DNA from: Buttiauxella gaviniae
Lineage (GTDB): Bacteria; Pseudomonadota; Gammaproteobacteria; Enterobacterales; Enterobacteriaceae
DNA length: 64,000 nt
Direction: 5' to 3'
Assembly (NCBI RefSeq): GCF_040786275.1
Contig: NZ_JBFMVT010000002.1
Location: forward strand, 4,464,001-4,528,000
Shown here piece by piece: positions 37,801-47,033 of the stretch (position 1 is the stretch's first letter; each line of letters opens with the position of its first letter). The notes beneath the pieces are model-generated. The model made no database searches. It had not been told where the DNA came from and worked only from the letters and a program-made list of their open reading frames with translations. A program made the translations under genes and the position numbers.

Positions 37801-38802
37801 ATGATTGATACCACCCTACCGTTAACCGATTTGCACCGCCATCTTGACGGCAATATTCGTGCGCAAACCATTCTTGATCTAGGCCGCCAGTTTAATTTGT
37901 CCCTTCCGGCAGACTCCCTTGAGGCACTCCGCCCGCATGTTCAGGTGGTTGAAACCGCGCCTGACCTGGTGAGTTTCCTGCAAAAGCTGGACTGGGGCGT
38001 GAAGGTCCTTGCAGACCTTGATGCCTGCCGCCGCGTCGCCCGTGAAAACATTGAAGATGCCGCCCTGAATGGCCTGCATTATGTGGAGCTGCGTTTTTCT
38101 CCGGGTTACATGGCGATGACTCATAACCTGCCGATTGCGGGCGTAGTGGAAGCCGTCATAGAAGGCGTGCGCCAGGGTTGCCGCGATTTTGGCGTTGAAG
38201 CGCGGTTAATCGGCATTATGAGCCGTACCTTCGGGGAAGCCGCGTGCCAGGCAGAATTAGAAGCGCTGCTGGCGCACCGCGACAGCATTACCGCGCTGGA
38301 TCTGGCTGGCGACGAACTGGGTTTCCCCGGTAGCCTGTTCCTGAATCACTTTAATCGCGCGCGTGATGCTGGCTGGCATATCACCGTTCACGCCGGGGAA
38401 GCCGCAGGCCCGGAAAGTATCTGGCAGGCGATTCGTGAGCTGGGCGCGGAGCGTATCGGCCACGGCGTGAAAGCAGTTGAAGACCCTGCGCTGATGGATT
38501 TTCTGGCTGAACATGGCATCGGTATCGAATCCTGCCTGACATCAAATATCCAGACCAGCACCGTCGCCTCTCTGGAGAAACACCCGCTTATTACGTTCCT
38601 CGATAAAGGCGTGCTGGCGACGATTAATACTGATGATCCTGCCGTACAGGGCATCGATATTATTCATGAATATACGGTGGCTGCCCCGCAGGCGGGATTG
38701 AGCCCCGCACATATTCGCACTGCGCAAGAGAATGGTTTGAAAATTGCCTTCCTGAGTGAAGCAGAAAAACAGGCGTTGATTGCTAAAGTTCGCGCCGCAT
38801 AA
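37801..38802 (+). CDS. add: Adenosine deaminase Add
   Basis: Zinc-dependent purine salvage enzyme that converts adenosine and deoxyadenosine to inosine and deoxyinosine. 333 codons, the same as E. coli. Metal ligands are His12 and His14 (LHRHLDGN), the His of TVHAGE near residue 197 (with the catalytic Glu) and the Asp of NTDDPAV near residue 278. Start ATG has a weak Shine-Dalgarno. Monocistronic, ending in a strong terminator shared with convergent ynfC. Confidence 0.97.
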   Translation: MIDTTLPLTDLHRHLDGNIRAQTILDLGRQFNLSLPADSLEALRPHVQVVETAPDLVSFLQKLDWGVKVLADLDACRRVARENIEDAALNGLHYVELRFSPGYMAMTHNLPIAGVVEAVIEGVRQGCRDFGVEARLIGIMSRTFGEAACQAELEALLAHRDSITALDLAGDELGFPGSLFLNHFNRARDAGWHITVHAGEAAGPESIWQAIRELGAERIGHGVKAVEDPALMDFLAEHGIGIESCLTSNIQTSTVASLEKHPLITFLDKGVLATINTDDPAVQGIDIIHEYTVAAPQAGLSPAHIRTAQENGLKIAFLSEAEKQALIAKVRAA

Positions 38803-38810
38803 TTCTGCCA

Positions 38811-38845
38811 AACGGTTGAGTCGGTCCGCTGACTCAACCGTTTTC
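38811..38845 (+). terminator. Rho-independent terminator after add
   Basis: AACGGTTGAGTC and GACTCAACCGTT (perfect 12-bp arms, 8-nt loop) then TT, beginning 9 bp past the add stop. Confidence 0.9.
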
Positions 38846-38857
38846 ATAACTCATTTC

Positions 38858-39568
38858 TCAGTAATAATCGATGCTGTTCTTAATGGTAAAATGCACAACT
38901 TTAGGCGGTGCGACGCTGTTATCCGTAATGCTCAGAACGCACTCCAGCGGATTGAAATGCCCGTCATAGTCGCAACTTTGTTTAGCCGTGGCGATGGCTT
39001 TACCGTTTAGCGTACTTTCAGAGGTGTAATCGAGCTTTTTCTTTTTGTCGCTGCCGGTTTTGGCCGTTATCGCTAAGGTGGCATCATGCGATTTTGTCGT
39101 CTTACCTAGCGGATAGCCGTCTGCATCATAGTTGAAGGTAATTGACGTCGCCGCGCCCTTAGCTGCGACGACAAAACCGTTATCATCCGTTTCATAAGTT
39201 ACCGCAGCGCTGGGTAATTCTGCCAGTTGGCATTTGCCTTGTAGCTTTACGCGCCTCTCACGGCTGATGGCATCCAGATAATAGTTCGCATCCAGCACCA
39301 GAGTGGCGCCGGTATTATTTTCCAGATCGTGAAATTCGAGCTCATTAAAGCACCCTTCCTCAGAAACGGCACCGACAACCCGTTTGACCACTTCGCCCTT
39401 TTCATTGATTAACGTCTGGCTGAAGTCTTTGACCGGCCCACGTAGCGGATCAAAATCAAATTCGTTGGAAAAACTCGCCATTTCTGGCGTGTATGAAAGC
39501 GTCTTATTTTGATCATCACAGCCGGCAATTGAGGCTGCCAGCGCACAGAGGATAATGATTTTCTTCAC
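38858..39568 (-). CDS. ynfC: UPF0257 lipoprotein YnfC
   Basis: 236-codon lipoprotein, exactly E. coli YnfC in length. The signal sequence KKIIILCALAASIAGC has a lipobox ending IAGC, then DDQNK; Asp at +2 suggests retention in the inner membrane under the Lol rule. The core shares TPEMASFSNEFDFDPLRGPV and GKCQLAELPSA with E. coli YnfC. Function unknown. Start is GTG at 39568 with AGAGGA six nt upstream. Convergent with add and divergent from ynfD. Confidence 0.9.
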   Translation of the reverse strand: MKKIIILCALAASIAGCDDQNKTLSYTPEMASFSNEFDFDPLRGPVKDFSQTLINEKGEVVKRVVGAVSEEGCFNELEFHDLENNTGATLVLDANYYLDAISRERRVKLQGKCQLAELPSAAVTYETDDNGFVVAAKGAATSITFNYDADGYPLGKTTKSHDATLAITAKTGSDKKKKLDYTSESTLNGKAIATAKQSCDYDGHFNPLECVLSITDNSVAPPKVVHFTIKNSIDYY

Positions 39569-39677
39569 GTAAGTCCTCTCCCCGACTTTAAATGTTACGA
39601 ACATGATATAAGCAAATACAACAATTTACACTAAAGGTACTATTCTTAAACCACACCCTCAACATAAGGAAGAGATG

Positions 39678-39980
39678 ATGAAACGTCCAATTTGGCTTGG
39701 TGTATGCCTGCTGATTGCGGCCACGCCGGTGCTGGCGGCACAAACGTCATGCGATAAAGTTAAGGCCGACATTCAGCAAAAGATTATTAATAACGGCGTT
39801 CCGGAATCAGGATTTAGTTTAACAATTGTGCCTAACGATCAGGCCGATAAACCTGACGCGCAGGTGGTCGGGCATTGTGCAAATGATACGCAGAAAATTC
39901 TTTATACCCGCACCAGCAGCGGAAACTATCCGGTAAGTGGCGGCAGCACGCAAGATGGGCCACAGACGGAACCTCAATAG
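39678..39980 (+). CDS. ynfD: DUF1161 periplasmic protein YnfD
   Basis: 100-codon secreted protein with signal peptide RPIWLGVCLLIAATPVLA cleaved before AQTSC. The mature part has two cysteines (TSCDKVKADI and VGHCANDTQK) likely forming a disulphide, and the DUF1161 pattern IQQKIINNGV. Function unknown; the position between ynfC and ynfE matches E. coli. Two consecutive ATGs occur; 39678 is preferred because AAGGA lies 7 nt upstream. Confidence 0.85.
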   Translation: MKRPIWLGVCLLIAATPVLAAQTSCDKVKADIQQKIINNGVPESGFSLTIVPNDQADKPDAQVVGHCANDTQKILYTRTSSGNYPVSGGSTQDGPQTEPQ

Positions 39981-40058
39981 TTATTTAAACGGGGCATAGC
40001 AGCCCCGTCACACTTCTCAATATGCCCTTTCAAGTTTCATTCAAAAGTCAGCGCTAAA

Positions 40059-40107
40059 TTGATTCACGTTAACAAGCCCTACTCCTAAATGAGTAATATT
40101 GATTTCC
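40059..40107 (+). promoter_or_regulatory. Class II FNR-dependent promoter of ynfE operon
   Basis: TTGATTCACGTTAA (40059-40072) matches FNR consensus TTGAT-N4-ATCAA at eight of ten positions. TAATAT at 40094-40099 is a consensus-like -10; a start at 40107 puts the FNR site centre at -41.5, the class II position. This agrees with the anaerobic FNR dependence of the E. coli ynf operon. Confidence 0.75.
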
Positions 40108-40214
40108 GCCGAAAATATTCGCCTGATAAGCAATATTGCGCATTCACGTCATTACAAAAATAACAGATCAACAATGACGTCCTACCGTTGAGATAACTGG
40201 TCATGGAGTGAGTT

Positions 40215-42653
40215 ATGTCGAACCAATGTATGCCTGATGGAATTAGCCGTCGAAACCTGATGAAAACCAGCGCCATAAGCGGGCTGGCACTCGCGGTGAG
40301 CGGAATCTCGCTGCCCTTCGGCCTGCGTGCAGCCGCCACAGCGGTAGGCGCTGCCGTTTCACCAACTGACGATAAAGTGGTTTGGGGCGCATGTTCTGTA
40401 AACTGCGGCAGTCGCTGTGCCCTGCGTTTGCATGTGCGTGATAATGAAGTCACCTGGGTTGAAACCGACAACACCGGAGATGATATTTACGGGAACCACC
40501 AGGTGCGCGCCTGCCTGCGTGGCCGTTCTATTCGCCGCCGTATTAATCACCCTGAACGTCTGAACTACCCGATGAAACGCGTCGGTAAACGCGGCGAAGG
40601 GAAATTTGAACGTATTTCCTGGGATGAAGCGCTGGACATCCTCACCAAAAGCCTGAAGAGCACGGTGGAAAAATACGGTAACGAAGCGGTTTACATTAAC
40701 TATACCTCGGGGATTGTCGGCGGCAATATCACACGCTCTTCGCCGTATGCCTCGTTAATTACACGCCTGATGAACTGCTATGGCGGTTTTCTTAGCCATT
40801 ACGGAACCTACTCCACCGCGCAAATCGCCTGCGCCATGCCTTATACCTACGGTACCAACGACGGTAACAGCACCTCCGATATTGAAAACAGTAAGCTGGT
40901 TGTGCTGTTCGGCAATAACCCCGCCGAAACCCGCATGAGCGGCGGCGGGATCACGTACTATCTGGAACAGGCTCGCGAACGCTCAAACGCGCGAATGATC
41001 GTTATCGATCCGCGTTACACCGATACTGCCGCCGGGCGCGAAGATGAATGGCTCCCGATTAGACCTGGCACGGACGCCGCTCTGGTGGCCGGTATCGCCC
41101 ACGTTCTGATTAACGAAAATCTCATCGACCAGCCTTTCCTCGACAAATATTGCGTGGGTTATGACGAGAAAACACTGCCGGCAGGCGCACCCGCAAACGG
41201 CCATTACAAAGCGTATATTCTCGGCCAGGGCGATGACGGCACAGAAAAATCACCGCAGTGGGCGTCCGCCATTACCGGCATTCCGGCTGATAAAATCATC
41301 AAACTGGCGCGTGAAATTGGCAGCGCCAAACCGGCGTACATCGCCCAGGGTTGGGGGCCACAGCGTCAGGCTAACGGCGAGTTAACCTCCCGCGCCATCG
41401 CTATGTTGCCAATTCTGACCGGAAATGTCGGCATTAACGGCGGCAACAGCGGAGCGCGTGAATCTACTTACACCATCACTATCGAGCGTATGCCGGTGCT
41501 ATCCAATCCGGTAGAAACGCAGATCTCCTGCTTTAGCTGGACGGACGCGATTGCGCGCGGCCCGGAAATGACCGCCAAACGCGACGGCGTGCGCGGCAAA
41601 GATAAGCTTGATGTACCCATTAAATTTATCTGGAACTACGCCGGGAACACCCTTACCAACCAGCACTCCGACATCAATAAAACCCACGATATTCTGCAGG
41701 ATGAAAGCCTGTGCGAAATGATTGTGGTCATCGAAAACTTCATGACCTCATCGGCAAAATATGCCGACATTCTGCTGCCGGATTTGATGACCGTTGAGCA
41801 GGAAGACATTATTCCTAACGATTACGCAGGCAACATGGGTTACCTGATCTTCATCCAGCCTGCCACACAACCGAAATTCGAACGCAAAGGAATTTACTGG
41901 ATCACCAGCGAAGTCGCCCGTCGCCTGGGGCCGGATATCTACCAGAAATTTACCGAGGGACGCACGCAGGAAGAGTGGCTGAAATATCTCTACGCCAAAA
42001 TGCTGGAAAAAGATCCCGCGCTGCCGTCGTATGAAGATCTTCGCGCGATGGGGATTTATAAGCGTAAAGATCCCAGCGGGCACTTTGTGGCGTATCAGGC
42101 ATTCAGAAACGATCCTGAGGCGAACCCGCTAAAAACGCCATCCGGTAAAATCGAAATTTACTCAAGCCAACTGGCAGAAATTGCGGCCAGTTGGGAGTTA
42201 GAAAAAGATGAAACCATCAGCCCGTTGCCCGTTTACGCCTCTACTTTTGATGGCTGGGATGCCCCTGAACGCGAAACGTGGCCGCTACAACTGTTCGGCT
42301 TCCACTTCAAAGCTCGCACCCACTCCAGCTACGGCAACATCGACATTCTGAAAGCCGCCTGCCGCCAGGAAGTGTGGATTAACCCGATTGATGCGCAAAA
42401 ACGCGGGATCGCCAGCGGCGATATGGTGCGCGTGTTTAACGGGCGCGGCGAACTGCGGATTCCTGCGAAAGTGACGCCGAGGATTATGCCGGGTGTAACA
42501 GCGATGGGTCAGGGAGCCTGGCACGACGCCAATATGAACGGCGACCGTATCGACAACGGGTCGTGCATCAACACGCTGACTACGCATCGCCCTTCTCCTC
42601 TGGCGAAAGGTAACCCGCAGCACACCAATCTGGTTGAAATTAAGAAGGCGTAA
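40215..42653 (+). CDS. ynfE: Tat-exported molybdoenzyme catalytic subunit YnfE/YnfF (DmsA family)
   Basis: 812-codon molybdo-bis-MGD oxidoreductase, DMSO reductase type. The Tat signal has SRRNLMK at residues 11-17. The N-terminal Fe-S motif runs GACSVNCGSRCALRL with a fourth Cys in ACLRGR. Cofactor-binding regions include NYTSGIVGGN and the C-terminal HTNLVEI. In E. coli, YnfE and YnfF are paralogues; here only one copy precedes ynfG, so ynfE and ynfF cannot be told apart. YnfE/F are implicated in selenate reduction. Cytoplasmic assembly by DmsD, then export by Tat, facing the periplasm. Confidence 0.93.
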   Translation: MSNQCMPDGISRRNLMKTSAISGLALAVSGISLPFGLRAAATAVGAAVSPTDDKVVWGACSVNCGSRCALRLHVRDNEVTWVETDNTGDDIYGNHQVRACLRGRSIRRRINHPERLNYPMKRVGKRGEGKFERISWDEALDILTKSLKSTVEKYGNEAVYINYTSGIVGGNITRSSPYASLITRLMNCYGGFLSHYGTYSTAQIACAMPYTYGTNDGNSTSDIENSKLVVLFGNNPAETRMSGGGITYYLEQARERSNARMIVIDPRYTDTAAGREDEWLPIRPGTDAALVAGIAHVLINENLIDQPFLDKYCVGYDEKTLPAGAPANGHYKAYILGQGDDGTEKSPQWASAITGIPADKIIKLAREIGSAKPAYIAQGWGPQRQANGELTSRAIAMLPILTGNVGINGGNSGARESTYTITIERMPVLSNPVETQISCFSWTDAIARGPEMTAKRDGVRGKDKLDVPIKFIWNYAGNTLTNQHSDINKTHDILQDESLCEMIVVIENFMTSSAKYADILLPDLMTVEQEDIIPNDYAGNMGYLIFIQPATQPKFERKGIYWITSEVARRLGPDIYQKFTEGRTQEEWLKYLYAKMLEKDPALPSYEDLRAMGIYKRKDPSGHFVAYQAFRNDPEANPLKTPSGKIEIYSSQLAEIAASWELEKDETISPLPVYASTFDGWDAPERETWPLQLFGFHFKARTHSSYGNIDILKAACRQEVWINPIDAQKRGIASGDMVRVFNGRGELRIPAKVTPRIMPGVTAMGQGAWHDANMNGDRIDNGSCINTLTTHRPSPLAKGNPQHTNLVEIKKA

Positions 42654-42663
42654 GGAGTAGCTG

Positions 42664-43281
42664 ATGACAACCCAATATGGATTTTATATTGATTCCAGCC
42701 GCTGCACCGGGTGCAAAACTTGCGAGCTGGCCTGTAAAGACTACAAAAACTTAACTCCAGATGTCAGCTTCCGCCGCATCTATGAATATGCGGGTGGCGA
42801 CTGGCAGCAGGATAACGGCGTCTGGCACCAAAACGTGTTTGCCTATTATCTGTCGATCGCCTGCAACCATTGCGCAGATCCGGCTTGCACCAAAGTCTGC
42901 CCAAGCGGAGCCATGCACAAACGCGAAGATGGTTTCGTGGTGGTCAACGAAGAGGTGTGTATCGGCTGCCGCTATTGCCACATGGCCTGCCCGTATGGTG
43001 CGCCGCAGTACAATGCGGAAAAGGGTCATATGACGAAATGCGACGGCTGTTATTCCCGTGTTGCGGAAGGCAAAAAACCTGTCTGTGTCGAGTCATGCCC
43101 GCTACGTGCGCTGGATATGGCCCCCATTGATGAATTGCGTAAAAAATATGGTGTTCAGGCGGCTATTGCGCCGCTGCCTTCCGCGCATTTCACCCAACCC
43201 AATATTGTGATTAAACCGAACGCCAACAGCCGCCCTTGTGGGGATAAAACCGGCTATCTGGCCAATCCACAGGAGGTGTGA
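42664..43281 (+). CDS. ynfG: Four-cluster ferredoxin subunit YnfG (DmsB family)
   Basis: 205-codon electron-transfer subunit, as long as E. coli YnfG and DmsB. Four clusters of cysteines bind four [4Fe-4S] centres: CTGCKTCELAC, CNHCADPACTKVC, CIGCRYCHMAC and CDGCYSRVAEGKKPVCVESC. It passes electrons from the quinol-oxidising anchor YnfH to the molybdenum subunit. Starts 10 bp after ynfE, overlaps nothing, and ends 1 bp before the ynfH ATG. Confidence 0.96.
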   Translation: MTTQYGFYIDSSRCTGCKTCELACKDYKNLTPDVSFRRIYEYAGGDWQQDNGVWHQNVFAYYLSIACNHCADPACTKVCPSGAMHKREDGFVVVNEEVCIGCRYCHMACPYGAPQYNAEKGHMTKCDGCYSRVAEGKKPVCVESCPLRALDMAPIDELRKKYGVQAAIAPLPSAHFTQPNIVIKPNANSRPCGDKTGYLANPQEV

Positions 43282-43282
43282 G

Positions 43283-44140
43283 ATGGGAAACGGATGGAGT
43301 GAATGGCCGTTAGTACTGTTTACCGTATTGGGCCAATGCGTTGTAGGAGCGGTCATTATCATGGGGCTGGCATGGAATTTCACCAGTAATAACGGCAAAT
43401 TGCAGCAAAAAATTGTTCGTTCGATGTTCTTCGTCTGGCTGCTGATGGGTATTGCGTTTGTGGCCTCGGTGATGCATCTCGGCTCGCCATTACGCGCCTT
43501 TAACTCACTTAATCGCGTCGGCCATTCCGCGCTCAGCAATGAAATTGCCAGCGGCTCGGTGTTTTTTGCGGTAGGCGGATTCTGGTGGCTGCTTGCTATG
43601 GTGCAGAAGATGCCTGCCGCGCTGGGCAAAGTCTGGCTGCTGTTGACGATGGTGCTTGGGCTGGTGTTCGTCTGGGCAATGACTCGCGTCTACCAAATTG
43701 ATACCGTCCCAACCTGGCACAACGGCTACACGACGCTGAGCTTCTTTATCACCGTGGTGCTGGGTGGGCCGCTGCTCGGCACATTGCTGCTCCGGGCGGT
43801 CGGTTACTCCTACCACAGTACAAAACTGGCAACGCTGAGCGTGCTGGCGATGTTTGTCGCCATTGCCGTTATCGTATTGCAGGGCAGCGACTTGGCTCGG
43901 ATTCAAAGTTCCATTCAGCAGGCAAGCGCCCTGGTGCCGGATTATGCGTCGTTGGAGGTTTGGCGCATTGCGTTGCTGGCGGCAGGTTTGGGCTGCTGGA
44001 TTTGCCCGCTACTGCGCCACACGTCACCTAAAACCTTCGGCTTGCTGATGGGTTTTATCTTGATCGTTGCCGGAGAATGTATTGGCCGAGGCATTTTTTA
44101 CGGGCTGCATATGACAGTTGGCATGGCAGTCGCAGGTTAA
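43283..44140 (+). CDS. ynfH: Membrane anchor subunit YnfH (DmsC family)
   Basis: 285-codon integral membrane protein with eight predicted helices, DmsC/NrfD-like, that anchors the YnfEG dimer and oxidises menaquinol. Features include GSPLRAFNSLNRVGHSALSN, a DmsC hallmark, and the C-terminal GECIGRGIFYGLHMTVG. AGGAGG precedes the ATG at 43283. Upstream in-frame extension to 43238 would overlap ynfG and is rejected. Confidence 0.94.
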   Translation: MGNGWSEWPLVLFTVLGQCVVGAVIIMGLAWNFTSNNGKLQQKIVRSMFFVWLLMGIAFVASVMHLGSPLRAFNSLNRVGHSALSNEIASGSVFFAVGGFWWLLAMVQKMPAALGKVWLLLTMVLGLVFVWAMTRVYQIDTVPTWHNGYTTLSFFITVVLGGPLLGTLLLRAVGYSYHSTKLATLSVLAMFVAIAVIVLQGSDLARIQSSIQQASALVPDYASLEVWRIALLAAGLGCWICPLLRHTSPKTFGLLMGFILIVAGECIGRGIFYGLHMTVGMAVAG

Positions 44141-44186
44141 TTAAGACAAAATGCGCGGGGAAACTCGCGCAACAAGGAAGAGAAAG

Positions 44187-44813
44187 ATGTCTGACACAAC
44201 GCAAAGACTGGCGACTATCGCCCTTACCGGAAAAGTGCTTGGCGCACTGTTTTATCAAGCGCCCACAAGCCCGGATGTCGCCACACTTTACGCCACACTT
44301 GAAGATCCCTCATGGCCAGAACAGTGGCCCGTTCAACATGAGGAGCTGGCGGTTATTGCACAACGTATGGCTGAGGGATTTGCCTATTCGCAGGAGTCTT
44401 TAAGCGAAGCGTGGCAGCGCCTGTTTATTGGGCCTTATGCTTTGCCGGCATCGCCGTGGGGCTCAGTGTATCTCGATAAAGAAAACGTGTTGTTCGGCGA
44501 TTCGATGCTTGAGCTTCGCCAGTGGATGCGTGACAACGACATTGCTGCGGAACAAGAGACAAACGAACCCGACGACCATATCGGCATGCTGCTGATGCTG
44601 GCAGCCTGGCTTGCCGAAGAAGGTTTACAGCAACAAGTAGATGAACTTCTCTCCTGGCATATTTTGCCCTGGAGCGGTCGTTTTCTTGAGTTGTTTATTG
44701 CCAACGCAGGGCACCCCTTCTATCAGGCGCTGGGCGAATTAACTCGCCTCACCCTTGCTGGCTGGCAAACGGGGTCGTTGGTGCCCGTCGCGCCAAAAGC
44801 ACTGTATTTCTAA
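44187..44813 (+). CDS. dmsD: Tat-substrate redox-enzyme maturation chaperone DmsD (YnfI)
   Basis: 208-codon TorD/DmsD-family chaperone that binds the twin-arginine leader of DmsA/YnfE/YnfF until cofactor insertion. All-alpha fold; the leader-binding groove motifs AWQRLFIGPYALPASPWGSVYLD (in part) and NEPDDHIGMLLMLAAWLAEE are present. ATG at 44187 has AAGGAAGAG upstream. It is 46 bp after ynfH and ends the operon, so enzyme and chaperone are co-expressed. Confidence 0.94.
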   Translation: MSDTTQRLATIALTGKVLGALFYQAPTSPDVATLYATLEDPSWPEQWPVQHEELAVIAQRMAEGFAYSQESLSEAWQRLFIGPYALPASPWGSVYLDKENVLFGDSMLELRQWMRDNDIAAEQETNEPDDHIGMLLMLAAWLAEEGLQQQVDELLSWHILPWSGRFLELFIANAGHPFYQALGELTRLTLAGWQTGSLVPVAPKALYF

Positions 44814-44829
44814 CAGTCTCAGCCCGTTT

Positions 44830-44856
44830 AGACCCGTTCAATCTGGCGGGTTTAAA
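44830..44856 (+). terminator. Weak terminator after dmsD
   Basis: ACCCG / CGGGT arms around a 10-nt loop followed by TTAAAT, 18 bp past the dmsD stop. Low stability. Confidence 0.4.
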
Positions 44857-44966
44857 TATCCCTTATAAAGTGACAACGTCACCAAAATCCCTGATCTTCG
44901 TAATTCATTTGTGGTTCTCGAAAGGGTATCGCACAATGTGGCTCCTTTCCCGCTACGCTATTGCTC

Positions 44967-46262
44967 ATGCATCGTTTACATCATTTCCCTGATATTCAAG
45001 GCATGTTACGACGGCTTATTTTTGCCGTTGGGATTGGTATTGCCTCTGCGGTGGTGGTCTGGCTATTTCGCCAGTCGATGTATCTTCTCGAAGGGATTTT
45101 CCTGGGCGATCATAGCGGAAGCCTGGTTGCTGCCGCAGCGGCTTTACCGCCATGGCGAAGATTGCTCACTCCCGCACTCGGCGGTTTGCTGGCCGGTTTA
45201 CTGCTCTGGGGTTGGCAACGTGCCACGCGCCAGCGTCCTTCTGCGCCTACCGATTACATGGAAGCGATTGAAACCGGTGACGGGCGTCTGGATGTTTCCG
45301 CAAGCCTGGTCAAATCTGCCGCGTCATTAATTGTGGTGGCAAGCGGCAGCGCAATTGGCCGCGAAGGCGCAATGGTGCTGCTGGCGACGGTTTTTGCTTC
45401 GGTTTTCGCCCAGCGCTGTTCCCATAAAAACGAATGGAAATTGTGGGTGGCATGCGGTGCGGCAGCCGGAATGGCAAGTGCCTATCACGCCCCGCTTGCA
45501 GGCAGTTTGTTTATCGCAGAAATTTTGTTTGGCACGCTGATGCTCGCCTCGCTTGGGCCGGTGGTTATTGCCGCCGTCTGCGCATTATTGATGACGCATT
45601 TGCTCAATGATGAACAGGCGCTGCTGTACACCGTTCGCGCATTAAGTGCCCCGCAACCCGTGCAGTATGTGCTGATGGCTTCATTTGGTCTGCTTGCCGG
45701 TTTTGCCGGGCCGCTTTTTTTGTGGTTGATGGCGCAAAGCAGCAATCTGTTCCAGCGTTTGCATTTATCGCCCCCCTTGCAGCTTACATTGGGTGGTTTA
45801 CTGGTTGGCCTGCTTTCGCTTATCACGCCGCTGGTCTGGGGCAACGGCTACAGCGTAGTGCAGTCTTTTCTCTCGCAACCGCCGGCGCTGCTTTTCGTGG
45901 CGGGTATTCTGATTTACAAACTTGCAGCCGTGCTGGCGAGTAGTGGTTCCGGCGCACCCGGTGGCGTATTCACCCCGACATTATTTGTAGGCGCAGCGCT
46001 AGGAATGTTGGTTGGGCAATGGTTCGGAATATGGACGTGGAGCGGTGATAGCATTGCGATTTTGCTGGCATTAACCGGAATGGCAACGCTACTTGCGGCC
46101 ACCACGCATGCGCCGATTATGTCTACGCTGATGGTCTGTGAAATGACCGGAGAGTTTACGTTACTCCCCGGTTTGTTGGTGGCGTGCGTGATTGCCTCAG
46201 CGCTTTCGCACTGGTTACGCCCGCAGACGGTCTATCATCAACGCGCTGCTAAGACGGGATAA
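44967..46262 (+). CDS. clcB: Voltage-gated-type chloride channel/antiporter ClcB
   Basis: ClC-family Cl- transporter, about 430 codons, with around ten membrane helices. Selectivity-filter motifs are present: [11 protein letters not shown] (GxxxGREGP-like, with A for P in the helix F entrance) and [16 protein letters not shown]. In E. coli ClcA and ClcB support extreme acid resistance. The start is uncertain: ATG at 44967 gives a 12-residue extension relative to E. coli, whose Met aligns with the ATG at 45003; neither has a good Shine-Dalgarno. The last 48 bp overlap the convergent bioD2 gene. Confidence 0.92.
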   Translation: MHRLHHFPDIQGMLRRLIFAVGIGIASAVVVWLFRQSMYLLEGIFLGDHSGSLVAAAAALPPWRRLLTPALGGLLAGLLLWGWQRATRQRPSAPTDYMEAIETGDGRLDVSASLVKSAASLIVVASGSAIGREGAMVLLATVFASVFAQRCSHKNEWKLWVACGAAAGMASAYHAPLAGSLFIAEILFGTLMLASLGPVVIAAVCALLMTHLLNDEQALLYTVRALSAPQPVQYVLMASFGLLAGFAGPLFLWLMAQSSNLFQRLHLSPPLQLTLGGLLVGLLSLITPLVWGNGYSVVQSFLSQPPALLFVAGILIYKLAAVLASSGSGAPGGVFTPTLFVGAALGMLVGQWFGIWTWSGDSIAILLALTGMATLLAATTHAPIMSTLMVCEMTGEFTLLPGLLVACVIASALSHWLRPQTVYHQRAAKTG

Positions 46263-46910
46263 ATCGATGTAATTTGTCAGGTCGCGCTGTTCCGCGCGCG
46301 GCAAATAGGGCAGTTCACCCACCAGCGGCGCAGGCAATTTTTTGCTTAATACGTCGATGATTTCAGCGTAGTGTGCAAGCCCTGGGTTGATCCGATTCGC
46401 TACCCAGCCGATGAGCGGTAAGCCGTCATTGGCAATCGCCTGGGCGGTCAGCAAAGCGTGATTAATGCACCCTTCCTGAATCCCCACCACCATCAGCACC
46501 GGCAATTGTTCCTGAACCACCCATTCCGATAGCGGACGTAAATCATTCATCAGGCTGCGCCAGCCGCCAGTGCCTTCTACAACAACGTGATCCACCTGCC
46601 CGGTTAAACGGTGCAGCCCATCGGACAGCAGCGAATAGTTAACCTGGCTATTGTGGCTAACGCTGCTCTCTTCCTCGCTCAGTGCGATGGGATTGATGGC
46701 TTCGTAAGGCAGGGAAAGCGTGGAAACACTTTGCAGAACTAACGCATCTTTGTTGCGTAAGCCCTCTGGCGTCTCTTTACTGCCTTTGGCAACCGGCTTA
46801 TAGCCGACCACACTTTTGCCACTGGCTGCAAGAGCCTGCAACAAGGCGCGAGAAACCACAGTCTTCCCGACCGCGGTATCGGTACCCGTTATAAAGAAAC
46901 GCGTAAGCAT
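46215..46910 (-). CDS. bioD2: Dethiobiotin synthetase paralogue BioD2 (YnfK)
   Basis: 231-codon ATP-dependent dethiobiotin synthase paralogue, as in E. coli YnfK. P-loop GTDTAVGKT at 9-17; [14 protein letters not shown] carries the conserved Lys of the substrate pocket, and [15 protein letters not shown] is the switch-like region. In biotin synthesis it would carboxylate DAPA to dethiobiotin; in E. coli the main enzyme is BioD1, and YnfK is second. Its 3' end overlaps convergent clcB by 48 bp. Confidence 0.94.
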   Translation of the reverse strand: MLTRFFITGTDTAVGKTVVSRALLQALAASGKSVVGYKPVAKGSKETPEGLRNKDALVLQSVSTLSLPYEAINPIALSEEESSVSHNSQVNYSLLSDGLHRLTGQVDHVVVEGTGGWRSLMNDLRPLSEWVVQEQLPVLMVVGIQEGCINHALLTAQAIANDGLPLIGWVANRINPGLAHYAEIIDVLSKKLPAPLVGELPYLPRAEQRDLTNYIDLSRLSSALMIDRLRA

Positions 46911-47033
46911 GACTGACTCCCAAGGTAATGCTCAAAGTGATTAAAAATTGAATAGTTCAGGAGTGAAAGTCTAAAAGAATAGTGATTTGACCAGTTTGAG
47001 ATAGCGCAATTTTTAGTGCATCAAGCAATAACA

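Noticed and set aside
40085-40474. 129-codon minus-strand frame over the ynfE leader
   Set aside because: It covers the FNR promoter and Tat-signal region of ynfE in antisense and shows no domain.
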